Part shown: positions 24,253-32,842 of the stretch, in pieces
Layout: each line of letters starts with the position of its first letter
How positions within the stretch are numbered: position 1 is the first letter of the stretch
From: Sulfurimonas hydrogeniphila
GTDB taxonomy: Bacteria > Campylobacterota > Campylobacteria > Campylobacterales > Sulfurimonadaceae
Direction of reading: 5' to 3'
Assembly (NCBI RefSeq): GCF_009068765.1
Contig: NZ_CP035534.1
Coordinates: 2,170,001 to 2,234,000, forward strand
DNA length: 64,000 nt
Notes under the pieces: model-generated
Seen by the model: the letters and a program-made list of their open reading frames with translations, nothing else
What the model was told of the DNA's origin: nothing
The model's database searches: none
Program-made: the position numbers and the translations under genes

Positions 24253-25412
24253 AACATACCTCCTACATCATAAAATTTTTTCTCTAAAATATGTTCAAGT
24301 TCTACTGTTTTTAGGCACTCTTTTATCTTTTTACTCGGTTCTTTGCCCTCATAAGGGTTCTTAACTCTTTTGAGACTCTCTAAAAAAGAGGGATCATAAA
24401 TCTTCTCAAGACCTTGTCTAATGGCATTAGCCTCTATATCTACAGTTATAATACTCTTTGCCTGAATCCGCCCCTCTTGTCTCTCTCCAATATTGAGTGT
24501 TGGAATTTTAAAACTTGGAATCTCTAAAATTCCACTTGAACTATTGCCAACCACCCCATCAACAAACTCCAAGGCTGAAAAATAACGAAGCTGTCCAAGA
24601 GATGCAAAAACAATGCTGTTTTTATGACTCTTTACATACGCATCTATCATTGCATTAATGATCTGTCCGCCCTCATCAGCATTTGCTTTGGTAAAGATGA
24701 TTTTTGTCTCTTTTAAACTCTCTAAAGCTTCTAAAAGTGTACTAAATTGCTCTTTTGGAATTTTCCCTGAGAGTGTTTGAGGATGATAGGTTACAAGTAG
24801 ATTTTTTTTGCCAAGTTTGAAGCCAATACTTTTTTCAAACTCTTGTTTATTTAAAAGCTGCAAAGTCTTTATGCTTTGTACCCCTAAACTACCAACATTA
24901 AACACTCTTCTTGGCTCTTCTCCCATTTGTATAACTCTTTTGGCGTATACCTCTGTTGATGTAAAGTGTAGATGTGAGAGTTTGGTAATGGCATGGCGGA
25001 TGGCATCATCAATTGCCCCTTGTGTAAGCTCTCCACCATGAATATGTGCTAGAGGAATATGCAACATTAAACAAGCAGTAGCAACACTCAGCATCTCATA
25101 ACGATCTCCCAAAATAACCATTATATCAGGGCAAAGTTGTACCAAAACTTCTGTTATATCTTTTTGTAGTTGTGCCATTGCCAAAGATAGACACTCCCCG
25201 CTCTCACAAGATAAATCCATTGAAATCTTTGCATCAATATCAAATTCTTGCTCTATCTCTTTGTAGGTGTTACCAAAGTTTTCCTCTAAATGTGTACCAG
25301 TTACTATAAGCTGTAGTTGCAGAGTATCATCATTCTCGATCTCTTTAAGCAGTGGTTTCAAGAGTCCATATTCTGCACGAGTTGCAGTGACTACAGCTAT
25401 TTTTCGTTTCAT
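24249..25412 (-). CDS. legG: Hydrolysing NDP-sugar 2-epimerase, NeuC/LegG type
   Basis: Releases the N,N'-diacetylated bacillosamine-type sugar from its nucleotide and inverts C2. The 387-residue protein has the family's opening VTATRAEYGLLKPLL, the GDRYEML motif, the HIHGGE active-site segment and a GNSSSG(I/L)xE UDP-binding motif. It overlaps legI by 4 bp (ATGA). The neighbours support the legionaminate rather than the sialate route. Confidence 0.9.
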   Translation of the reverse strand: MKRKIAVVTATRAEYGLLKPLLKEIENDDTLQLQLIVTGTHLEENFGNTYKEIEQEFDIDAKISMDLSCESGECLSLAMAQLQKDITEVLVQLCPDIMVILGDRYEMLSVATACLMLHIPLAHIHGGELTQGAIDDAIRHAITKLSHLHFTSTEVYAKRVIQMGEEPRRVFNVGSLGVQSIKTLQLLNKQEFEKSIGFKLGKKNLLVTYHPQTLSGKIPKEQFSTLLEALESLKETKIIFTKANADEGGQIINAMIDAYVKSHKNSIVFASLGQLRYFSALEFVDGVVGNSSSGILEIPSFKIPTLNIGERQEGRIQAKSIITVDIEANAIRQGLEKIYDPSFLESLKRVKNPYEGKEPSKKIKECLKTVELEHILEKKFYDVGGML

Positions 25413-26407
25413 ATCATCTCATCTTTTGCATAATCTTTTTGTGCAACAGTTCCAATGACTGTATCCCACTTCATAGGGCTTATTCCTTTGGCAGGGCGTT
25501 TTGTTGTGAGATTTCTTTCGCTGAATATCTCTCCTTTTTTAATATCTCTTGCTGCTACGATGGATTTTCTTGCAACCTCTATGTTTGGTGTTTCACTTTT
25601 GCTTGGTTTTTTTTCACTGCTTCCAAGTGCTGTTTCAATATTTCTTATAGCTGTGACCATGGCTTTGAGTTCATTTGGCTCCAACGAAGCTTTATGGTCA
25701 GGTCCCTCCATACTCTTATCAAGGGTAAAGTGCTTTTCTATTACACTCGCTCCCATTGCTACAGCGGCAATATCCACCTCAATTCCAAGTGTATGGTCAC
25801 TATAGCCATATGCCACATCAAACCTTTTACCAATTATTGGCATTGCTCTTAAATTTACATCCTCCATTGGGGTTGGATACATTGTATTTGCATGTAGTAC
25901 CGTAATCTTTTGCTTTGGTGTACCTGCTTTTGTTAAAACATTTAAAGCATCCTCTATTTCTCGCATACTTGCCATACCGCTAGAGAGAATTACCTCTTTT
26001 GAGAGTTTGCCAATCTGGCGTAAATATGGTAGATTTGTAATCTCTCCGCTTGGTATTTTAAATATTTTCAATCCCAAATCATTAAGCATCTCTATGCTTT
26101 CATTATCAAAAGGGGTGGAGAGAAACATAATATTTTTACTTTTTGCATAATTAATGAGTTGATGGTGTGCGTCTACATCGAGTTCAAGTTTTTTAAGCAT
26201 ATTGTACTGAGAGTCATCTGTCTCTTGCATATTTTCTTGTTGATACTGTGCTTTTTTTGCATCACGGCTGACAAGCTTTTCTGCCTTAAAAGTTTGAAAT
26301 TTTATAGCATCAGCACCGGCACTGCTCGCTACATCGATGAGTTTTTTTGCCAACTCCAAAGAACCGTTGTGATTGACTCCCGCTTCTGCGATGATAAAAA
26401 CATTCAT
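25409..26407 (-). CDS. legI: N,N'-diacetyllegionaminate synthase (NeuB family)
   Basis: Condenses phosphoenolpyruvate with the 6-deoxy-mannosamine-type sugar. The 332-residue protein starts with IAEAGVNHNGS, includes KFQTFK and the YSDHT segment, and ends with a SAF (antifreeze-like) domain from about 280. These are the standard two domains of NeuB, PseI and LegI. It overlaps legH and legG by 4 bp each. The assignment to legionaminate comes from operon content. A pseudaminate synthase would be expected with PseB and PseC instead. Confidence 0.88.
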   Translation of the reverse strand: MNVFIIAEAGVNHNGSLELAKKLIDVASSAGADAIKFQTFKAEKLVSRDAKKAQYQQENMQETDDSQYNMLKKLELDVDAHHQLINYAKSKNIMFLSTPFDNESIEMLNDLGLKIFKIPSGEITNLPYLRQIGKLSKEVILSSGMASMREIEDALNVLTKAGTPKQKITVLHANTMYPTPMEDVNLRAMPIIGKRFDVAYGYSDHTLGIEVDIAAVAMGASVIEKHFTLDKSMEGPDHKASLEPNELKAMVTAIRNIETALGSSEKKPSKSETPNIEVARKSIVAARDIKKGEIFSERNLTTKRPAKGISPMKWDTVIGTVAQKDYAKDEMI

Positions 26408-26979
26408 TTCACAACACTCCCCATTTTGACAAATCCCTCTACTCTATAACCCTGTTTCACAACAGCGCCACTCCCTATAAAACTATGTTCTTTTACATGT
26501 ACATCACCATTAAGAAGTGCATTTGTACTTACATGTACATGATTTTCTATGGTACAGTCATGCTCAAGAAGTGCTTTGGAATTGATGATGCAATTTTCAC
26601 CCACACGCACCCCCGCGTTGATAAGTGTATGGTGCATCACAACAGTACCAGCTTCTATTTTTGCGTGTTTGGATACATAGGCAAAAGGGGAGATAATAAT
26701 GGGAATGGTAAAGCCTAAACTTTTGAGTTTTTCAAAAAGTTTGATGCGTACGGTGTTTGACTTGATGTGTCCAACAGTGACAAAAGCGTATTCATATTGC
26801 TCGCGCAACTTCTCTAATTCGTCATCTGTACCGATAAGCTTATACCCTAAAACACTCTTGGACTCACCTACATACTTCTCAATAATACCTGCAATTTTAA
26901 AATGACCTTCAGCCTCAATAACATCGATAACAGACTTACAATGCCCACCGCCACCGAGTAAAATTATCTCTTTTTTCAT
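26404..26979 (-). CDS. legH: Sugar N-acetyltransferase, NeuD/PglD-like hexapeptide protein
   Basis: A 191-residue acyltransferase. The N-terminal Rossmann part begins LLGGGGHCKSVID, as in NeuD and PglD, and the C-terminal part has the hexapeptide left-handed helix, with repeats such as GTVVMHHTLI and HVHVSTNALL. It would acetylate the 4-amino group made by the LegC aminotransferase, using acetyl-CoA. It overlaps both neighbours by 4 bp. Two TACATGTA words lie 36 bp apart in it, both read as VHV. Confidence 0.85.
   Translation of the reverse strand: MKKEIILLGGGGHCKSVIDVIEAEGHFKIAGIIEKYVGESKSVLGYKLIGTDDELEKLREQYEYAFVTVGHIKSNTVRIKLFEKLKSLGFTIPIIISPFAYVSKHAKIEAGTVVMHHTLINAGVRVGENCIINSKALLEHDCTIENHVHVSTNALLNGDVHVKEHSFIGSGAVVKQGYRVEGFVKMGSVVK
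26494..26537. repeat. Two TACATGTA palindrome copies in legH
   Basis: Copies at 26494-26501 and 26530-26537, each extended as TTACATGTACAT on the plus strand, 36 bp apart. They belong to the same over-represented word found across the window. Confidence 0.75.
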
Positions 26980-28112
26980 AGCACACTACTTGGTATATTG
27001 ATAATGCGTTCACTCAAAAATTTTGAGTTTTGAAGTCCATCATTTTGACAATTTTGAAACATCTCTAATTCACTCATCAATCTCCAAATCGGCCGGCTCA
27101 TCACACCATTTTCATTGAGATACTTAAGATATGTATCCCTTTGCTTTTTATCTTTTAATATTATGGCATTGAGCCAGTAGTTACTTTTTGCATCTTTTGG
27201 CTCTTTAATAAAATCTATATCGTCAAACTGCTTAAAAAACTGTATATATTCTTGAGTTAAAAACCGTTTATTTTGTAAAAATGTTTCAAGTTGTTCCATC
27301 TGTGCAACTAAAAGGGCTGCATTAAGGTTTGGCAGACGGTAGTTATAGGCGATGGTGTTGTGTTCGTATTCATAAGGGTGAGGGAGTTTTGCTGTGGTTG
27401 TGAGATGTTTAGCTCTTTTTGCAAGTTCTTCATCATCGGTGATGATGACACCGCCTCCGCCACTTGTAATGATTTTGTTGCCATTGAAACTAAACACAGC
27501 ACTTTTTCCAAAAGTTCCTGTGTGTCTACCTTTGTAAAAACTCCCCAAAGACTCCGCAGCATCTTCTATGAGTGTAAGGTGCCACGCCTTACAAATCTCT
27601 GCGATTGTATCAATTTTGCAAGGATGCCCAAAGGTGTGCATCGGTACGACAGCTTTGATAGTTTTGTTTGTAGCAGTATTGAGGCAGACACCATTTTGAA
27701 CTTCGCAGTTCTTCTTTAAAAATGACTCCAAAGCATCAGGGCTCATCCCCAAGGTATCAAGCCCAACATCTACAAAAACAGGCTCTGCTTGGCAATATTT
27801 TATGGCATTACATGTAGCGACAAAAGTGAGGGCCTGGGTGATCACTTCATCTCCCGCTTTGACATCAGCAAGAAGGAGACTTACATGTAAAGCACTTGTG
27901 CCATTGACTGTAGCTATGGCGTATTTGCTTCCCACATAAGAGGCAAACTCCTCTTCAAATCTATTAACAAACTTTCCGACAGATGAGACAAAAGTAGAGT
28001 CGATACATTCATTTAGATATTTTTTTTCATTCCCTCGAAATCGTGGTTCATGCAGGGGGATGAAATCTGTTGTATTGTAGAGGTTCTGAATAAAGTTTAC
28101 AATTTTTTGCAT
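26976..28112 (-). CDS. legC: NDP-4-keto sugar aminotransferase (DegT family)
   Basis: A PLP-dependent aminotransferase of about 378 residues. SFNGNKIITSGGGG holds the Schiff-base lysine, and the N-terminal NGTSALHVSL binds PLP phosphate. It would aminate C4 of the keto sugar made by LegB. The ATG at 28112 overlaps the legB stop (TGATG), better than the GTG one codon earlier. It carries two TACATGTA words (27809 and 27882). Confidence 0.88.
   Translation of the reverse strand: MQKIVNFIQNLYNTTDFIPLHEPRFRGNEKKYLNECIDSTFVSSVGKFVNRFEEEFASYVGSKYAIATVNGTSALHVSLLLADVKAGDEVITQALTFVATCNAIKYCQAEPVFVDVGLDTLGMSPDALESFLKKNCEVQNGVCLNTATNKTIKAVVPMHTFGHPCKIDTIAEICKAWHLTLIEDAAESLGSFYKGRHTGTFGKSAVFSFNGNKIITSGGGGVIITDDEELAKRAKHLTTTAKLPHPYEYEHNTIAYNYRLPNLNAALLVAQMEQLETFLQNKRFLTQEYIQFFKQFDDIDFIKEPKDAKSNYWLNAIILKDKKQRDTYLKYLNENGVMSRPIWRLMSELEMFQNCQNDGLQNSKFLSERIINIPSSVL
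27809..27890. repeat. Two palindrome copies in legC
   Basis: TACATGTA at 27809-27816 and full TTACATGTAA at 27881-27890, about 70 bp apart, both inside the legC reading frame. Confidence 0.75.
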
Positions 28113-29299
28113 CACATTTTTCCGTCTAAATATTTCTGCTTATCTTCATACTCAAAGTTTGGGAGAAGTTTAAAAAACTCTGCAACTATCTCCTCTTTAC
28201 TCCATTGCAGATTTTTTTTAAAATCTTCAATCTTTTGGCTGAATGCATTGAGTGCATTCTCATCAAAATCAAGCTTGTTTTTGATGATGCCAATATTTTC
28301 ATACCTCTCTACATCCAACACTTCATTTTCAGTAAAAAACTCTTCAAAATCTTTCTCACCTGTGGTATCACTTTTTGTAAAAAGGCAAGGCCATTTTCCC
28401 TCTTCTGGAAGTATTTTTGCCAGAGTTCTTGCTTCCTCTTCACTTTTGCAGATGTAAGGCTCATATCCCTTTACATATAAGTATTTTACAGCAATATCTG
28501 CAAAAGAAACAAGGTGTAGCGATTCTGAGAGTTTTGGAAAGAAAATATCACGGTTCTCCCCAAAGACAGCACTCATCAGGCATAACTCACCACTCTCTTT
28601 CGGTGTGACAAAGTAGCGTTTTATATCATCCGGCGCTACAAGGGGTTGCTGTTTTTCAAGACGCATATTAAAAGAGTGCAAAAGAGAACCATCACTAAAA
28701 GCAACATTGGCAAAACGTGCCATAGAGACATTGATTTGTTGTGATTTTCTATGCACATACATCTCCATAATTCGCTTGCTCGCCCCCATCATATTGACAG
28801 GATTTGCAGCTTTATCAGTTGAAACACAGAAGTATTTTTTTACTCCGTGTTCAATAGAATGTTGTAAAGTTTTGTCAGTATTGAAAATATTGGTTTCAAT
28901 CATCCGCATTAAAGTAAAAGAATCTTTTTCACTGCGTACATGTTTGAGTGCTGAAAGATTAAGTACATAGTCATATTTTCCATCCTGTGCAATAAAAGCA
29001 TCGTACTCAATTGAACCGATATCGAGTGCGTAAGTCGCAAATTCTCCTTCTATATAACCAAATGAGCTTCTAATGTCACGAACCAATTCAGTCAAATTAT
29101 TTTCCGAAATATCAACAACGTGCAGCTTTTTTGGATTACGAGAAAAAATTTCTTTTACAACAGCACTCCCAATACTTCCTGCTCCGCCAAGCACCAAAAA
29201 TTTCGCATCACTTACAATTTTGTCTAAATCATTTTTGTATGTTTGTATGTCATCATCAAATAATGCTTTTTCCCTGCCTATTAGTTTTAAAATATCCAT
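28112..29299 (-). CDS. legB: NDP-GlcNAc 4,6-dehydratase (LegB)
   Basis: The first committed enzyme of the legionaminate route. The 395-residue extended SDR has the NAD motif GGAGSIGS (about 41-48). In the catalytic block STDKAANPVNMMGASK, the usual Tyr of YxxxK is Met, as in PglF/FlaA1-like 4,6-dehydratases. The ATG at 29299 gives MDILKLIG. A TTG three codons upstream is possible. It is the first gene of a seven-gene operon with overlapping ends, so its promoter lies in the roughly 75 bp between it and maf, which is divergent. Confidence 0.88.
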   Translation of the reverse strand: MDILKLIGREKALFDDDIQTYKNDLDKIVSDAKFLVLGGAGSIGSAVVKEIFSRNPKKLHVVDISENNLTELVRDIRSSFGYIEGEFATYALDIGSIEYDAFIAQDGKYDYVLNLSALKHVRSEKDSFTLMRMIETNIFNTDKTLQHSIEHGVKKYFCVSTDKAANPVNMMGASKRIMEMYVHRKSQQINVSMARFANVAFSDGSLLHSFNMRLEKQQPLVAPDDIKRYFVTPKESGELCLMSAVFGENRDIFFPKLSESLHLVSFADIAVKYLYVKGYEPYICKSEEEARTLAKILPEEGKWPCLFTKSDTTGEKDFEEFFTENEVLDVERYENIGIIKNKLDFDENALNAFSQKIEDFKKNLQWSKEEIVAEFFKLLPNFEYEDKQKYLDGKM

Positions 29300-29373
29300 A
29301 CGTATCAATTAGCAACTTTCATACCATTAATTTTGGTATATTTTATGCTTGCAATACTTATGAAAGGATATTT

Positions 29374-31386
29374 ATGCAAAATATAGAAGAGCAGGCTATT
29401 AAAAATTATCAAAAAAATATTGAGTTTTTTAAAGAATATAATGAAAAAGTTTCTAATAAAATTCTAGCTTTAGAAAGTTTGCTCAATAACGGAAAACTCT
29501 CTGCCAAATATGATCTTGTATATGAAAATGGCTATTTTGATGTTGTAGAACTTTCAAGCGGTGCAAAGCTATACAATACGAATTCTCAGGACTTCTCACA
29601 AAAAATTGTAGACAATATCAACTTAAAAAAGAATGACCAAAGCTTTAGAAGTTTACGAAAAATAAACTTTGAAAAAGCTTCTTTTGAGACAATAAAAAAT
29701 GCAAATGCCTATACGAACTTTGCAACTACAGCAGAAATATATGAACTTTATCATAAAAATATTAACGACTCCAGTCATATGAAAGAACTTGACAAGTTTA
29801 TATTTTTAGGAGTGGGTCTTGGGTTACATATTCCAAAAGCTATCAAAAAATATGATTTTCAAGTAGTGCTTATAGTAGAAGACAATCTGGAACTTTTTCG
29901 CCTTTCTCTTTTTACAATTGATTATAAACAGGCACTTATGGATACAACAAGTTTTTTTTCAATTGCTGATAATGCAGGTAGCTTTAGAGAATGTTTTAAC
30001 GGTTTTTATACCAATGCTTTTTTCAAAAACCAATTCATAAAGTTTCATCTTTTTTCCTCTGCATATGAAGCAAAAATTCGAGAGATTCAAGCTATTCTTA
30101 TCTCCCGACCAGAAGCAACTTATTCTCATAATCGTCTTTTAGAAAAAAACAGAAAAGTTTTGGACAGAATCAATGCAGAATATAAATTTCTTGATTTGCG
30201 TAAAAGAGAAAGTGATACAATATTTCAAGAAAAGGCATGGCTTGTTTTAGGAGCAGGACCCTCTCTTTATAAAAATGCACAATGGGTAAAAGACAATCAA
30301 GACAGATTTATAATTGTCGCTGCTTTTACAGCACTCAATACACTTAAACGTGTCGGTGTCACTCCAGATATTGCTGTTCAAATTGATGAAAATGTATATA
30401 CAACACATGAAATGCTTAAAAATTTGGGCGATTTAAGCTTTTTGGATGATACACTCCTCTTTTTTAGCGCTTCTGTTTCTGGTGAGCTGTTTGAACACTT
30501 CAAAAAAGAAAACATTTATCTGCATGAGGATAGAACAAAATACAAACTCTCCCGTAGCACCTTAACAGTTTCTAGCGTGGGAGACTCTATCCATGCATTT
30601 GCACTTATCTTTAATGCACCGGAAATTTATCTTTTAGGGATAGACTTGGCACTTAGTGATGATGGGTTATCCCATACGCCTGATCATTTTAAGGCGCGCT
30701 CCATCGAAAATAAAAAAATACAAACAAAAGAAAATCAAGATTTTCACCTTGGCGATGCTATCCTGCAAATAACAGGCAACTTCAAAGAAAAGGTTAATTC
30801 TACTCCTTTGTTTATGCTTTCCATCCCTGTTATTAACTACTTTACACGAAAGTACAAAGCACCCATGCAAACTATTTACAACCTTTCCGATGGATGTAAA
30901 CTTGATCAGACAATCCCAACCCCTCTTAAAGATGTAACGTTACCACAAAAACAAAACAAAATACTTTTAAGAAAAGAAATGAAAAAATATTTTGACACTT
31001 TATCTACAACAGAACTTGATCAAAATGAAATAGATGGTATTTACTGTCGTATTGGACAGATTAAAGATTACTTGGCCCTTCTTGAAACATTTAAAAATGC
31101 TCCGCACAGTGACAGCTTAATGTTTAAACTCAATCTTATAGAAATGGTAAGCGCAATGTGTAATCACGAGTGCATCTTTGAACTCAGAGATTTAATGACC
31201 ATATATTATATGAATACTACACCCTATGCAGATGATTTTTTTAATACAAAAGAGTTAAAAAACCCAAAAAAATTCACAAAAAAATTTCATGCTATTTTTG
31301 TAAAAAATGTTAAAAAGATTATAGAGACCTATGAAAAAGATCTACATGTACTCAAAGTGCTGGAAAAAGAAAATTCCCAAGCATAA
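29374..31386 (+). CDS. Motility accessory factor, flagellin nonulosonic acid transferase (Maf, DUF115)
   Basis: Maf proteins attach pseudaminic or legionaminic acid to flagellin Ser/Thr. The 670-residue protein has the core DUF115 domain, including the LVLGAGPSLYKN motif at about residue 290 and the FSASVSGELFE and IYLLGIDLALSDDG segments. The frame stays open 81 codons further upstream, across the start of divergent legB. The ATG at 29374 with AAAGGA is the better start. Its position between the legionaminate operon and flagellin supports the role. The 3' end overlaps the flagellin terminator. Confidence 0.88.
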   Translation: MQNIEEQAIKNYQKNIEFFKEYNEKVSNKILALESLLNNGKLSAKYDLVYENGYFDVVELSSGAKLYNTNSQDFSQKIVDNINLKKNDQSFRSLRKINFEKASFETIKNANAYTNFATTAEIYELYHKNINDSSHMKELDKFIFLGVGLGLHIPKAIKKYDFQVVLIVEDNLELFRLSLFTIDYKQALMDTTSFFSIADNAGSFRECFNGFYTNAFFKNQFIKFHLFSSAYEAKIREIQAILISRPEATYSHNRLLEKNRKVLDRINAEYKFLDLRKRESDTIFQEKAWLVLGAGPSLYKNAQWVKDNQDRFIIVAAFTALNTLKRVGVTPDIAVQIDENVYTTHEMLKNLGDLSFLDDTLLFFSASVSGELFEHFKKENIYLHEDRTKYKLSRSTLTVSSVGDSIHAFALIFNAPEIYLLGIDLALSDDGLSHTPDHFKARSIENKKIQTKENQDFHLGDAILQITGNFKEKVNSTPLFMLSIPVINYFTRKYKAPMQTIYNLSDGCKLDQTIPTPLKDVTLPQKQNKILLRKEMKKYFDTLSTTELDQNEIDGIYCRIGQIKDYLALLETFKNAPHSDSLMFKLNLIEMVSAMCNHECIFELRDLMTIYYMNTTPYADDFFNTKELKNPKKFTKKFHAIFVKNVKKIIETYEKDLHVLKVLEKENSQA

Positions 31387-31399
31387 AGCTTGAGAATTT
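31365..31399 (-). terminator. Hairpin terminator of the flagellin gene
   Basis: AAATTCCCAAGC (31371-31382) and GCTTGAGAATTT (31388-31399) pair at 11 of 12 positions around a 5-nt loop. Reading leftward, the stem is followed by a T-rich run, so it works as a minus-strand terminator although it overlaps the last codons of maf. Confidence 0.65.
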
Positions 31400-31406
31400 A
31401 TAAAAA

Positions 31407-32624
31407 CTACTGAAGTAGTCTTAAAACATTTTGTTGAACGGCATTTGCCTGACTCATAGCATATGAACCTGACTGTGCAAGAATATTCAATTTAGAGAAG
31501 TTTGCACTTTCCGCAGCAAAGTCGACATCTCGAATTTGAGATTCTGCAGCTGTGACATTCACCTGTGTAATCGATATATTTCTCACTGTAGATTCAAGCT
31601 GATTTTGGACCGAACCAATATCTGAACGTGTTGCATCTATATCTTTTAGTGCATACGAAGCAATAGTAATTGCTTTTTGTGCATCTCTACGAGTAGTTAC
31701 ATCAACTGTTGACAAGTTGTTATTTAAACCGGCAGCAGTATTTCCAATAATTGCAGTCGACTTTCCATCTGAAACACCATCGCCAAGTGTCATACCAGTT
31801 AAATCACCAGCAGAATCTATACGGATTCCATACTCCGGATTATCTACAGTTGAGCCTGTTGCTTCAATGATTGAGGCTCTTACATCAGCGCCTGCAACCT
31901 GTGCCTGTTGATTAAACTTGTCAACAACAGCCTGCGCTATCTCATATCCGGAAAGATCAGCACCAGAAGCAAAAGAGATAGTAGATGTAGATACTGTAGC
32001 AGTCGTCCCATCAGCATTTACAACTGTAACAGAAAGTGAAGCTGATCCACCAGCACTGTTTGCAGCACCACTAAGTCTTGAAAAACCAACACTTGTTTCA
32101 GCTAAAGAAAACTCAGCTACTTGTGAGGTTTGTGTATCACTAATGGAAAGTTTTACAGTCTCTCCGGAATATGCACCAATTTGGAATGATTTATTTTGGT
32201 ATGCACCGTTTAAAAGTGTCTGACCATTAAATGAAGTCGTTGAAGCAATGTTCTGTGCCTCTTCAAGAAGTCTGTCAATATCCGCCTGAATTTTTTTACG
32301 AGAATCTAATGTTTGCCCGTCAGACGCTGCTTGAATTGCTTTCGTTCTGACAGTATCAATAATTTTAGTATACTCATCCAAAGCACCGTCAGCAGTCTGT
32401 GCAACACCAATCCCGTCATTTGCATTGTTGATAGCCTGACCGAGACCCTGTGCCTGTTGACGCAGTGAGTTGGCGATTGCCATACCAGAAGCATCATCTG
32501 CCGCTTTGTTAATACGCAGACCTGAAGATAAAGCATTTAAACTTTTGTCTAAACCCAAGTTTGTCTGTGTTGCATTACGCAATGCATTCATTGCCGCAAC
32601 GTTTGTGTTAATTCTAAAACCCAT
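31407..32624 (-). CDS. Flagellin
   Basis: The filament subunit, 405 residues. The conserved N-terminal D0/D1 helices begin MGFRINTNVAAMNALRN and contain LSSGLRINKAADDASGMAIA. The C-terminal D0/D1 part ends ANAVQQNVLRLLQ. The variable middle (about 150-300) is rich in Ser, Thr and Ala, suitable for O-glycosylation by Maf. An open frame extends 32 codons further upstream, but the ATG at 32624 with AAAGGA gives the family start. Transcription is from a sigma-28 promoter at 32707-32733 with a structured leader of about 75 nt. Confidence 0.95.
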   Translation of the reverse strand: MGFRINTNVAAMNALRNATQTNLGLDKSLNALSSGLRINKAADDASGMAIANSLRQQAQGLGQAINNANDGIGVAQTADGALDEYTKIIDTVRTKAIQAASDGQTLDSRKKIQADIDRLLEEAQNIASTTSFNGQTLLNGAYQNKSFQIGAYSGETVKLSISDTQTSQVAEFSLAETSVGFSRLSGAANSAGGSASLSVTVVNADGTTATVSTSTISFASGADLSGYEIAQAVVDKFNQQAQVAGADVRASIIEATGSTVDNPEYGIRIDSAGDLTGMTLGDGVSDGKSTAIIGNTAAGLNNNLSTVDVTTRRDAQKAITIASYALKDIDATRSDIGSVQNQLESTVRNISITQVNVTAAESQIRDVDFAAESANFSKLNILAQSGSYAMSQANAVQQNVLRLLQ

Positions 32625-32643
32625 AATAAATCCTTTTCTATGG

Positions 32644-32694
32644 AAGAGCTTTCGCTCTTTGTATTTTTTGTTCTCTAAAAGGCATCCTTGCCTT
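32644..32694 (-). promoter_or_regulatory. Two hairpins in the flagellin mRNA leader
   Basis: AAGGCA (32679-32684) pairs with TGCCTT (32689-32694), and AAGAGC (32644-32649) with GCTCTT (32654-32659). In the mRNA sense the second loop is GAAA, a stable tetraloop. Both lie between the sigma-28 start and the ribosome site, so they could stabilise the message or bind a regulator such as CsrA. Confidence 0.5.
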
Positions 32695-32706
32695 GAGACT
32701 GTAACA

Positions 32707-32733
32707 ATATCGTCAGTCAAAAAAATAACTTTA
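32707..32733 (-). promoter_or_regulatory. Sigma-28 (FliA) promoter of flagellin
   Basis: On the minus strand, TAAAGTTA (32733-32726), an 11-bp spacer and GACGATAT (32714-32707). The -10 element is identical to that of fliD at 6304-6311 and the spacer length is the same. It lies about 80 bp upstream of the flagellin start codon. Confidence 0.82.
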
Positions 32734-32842
32734 ATTTTTTTTGCAAATTTTATAAATTTAAAAATATTTCCTTATTTTATTCTTTTTCGCTACACTTCCA
32801 AAACCAAAAACCAAATCACTATACTATATATAGGAAAACTAT

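Noticed and set aside
29131-29373. 81-codon N-terminal extension of maf across divergent legB
   Set aside because: It overlaps the legB 5' end on the other strand, has no ribosome site, and the ATG at 29374 has AAAGGA and the family-like start.
32625-32720. 32-codon upstream extension of flagellin
   Set aside because: It lies in the mRNA leader, extending across the sigma-28 start region, and the family start is MGFRINTN at 32624.
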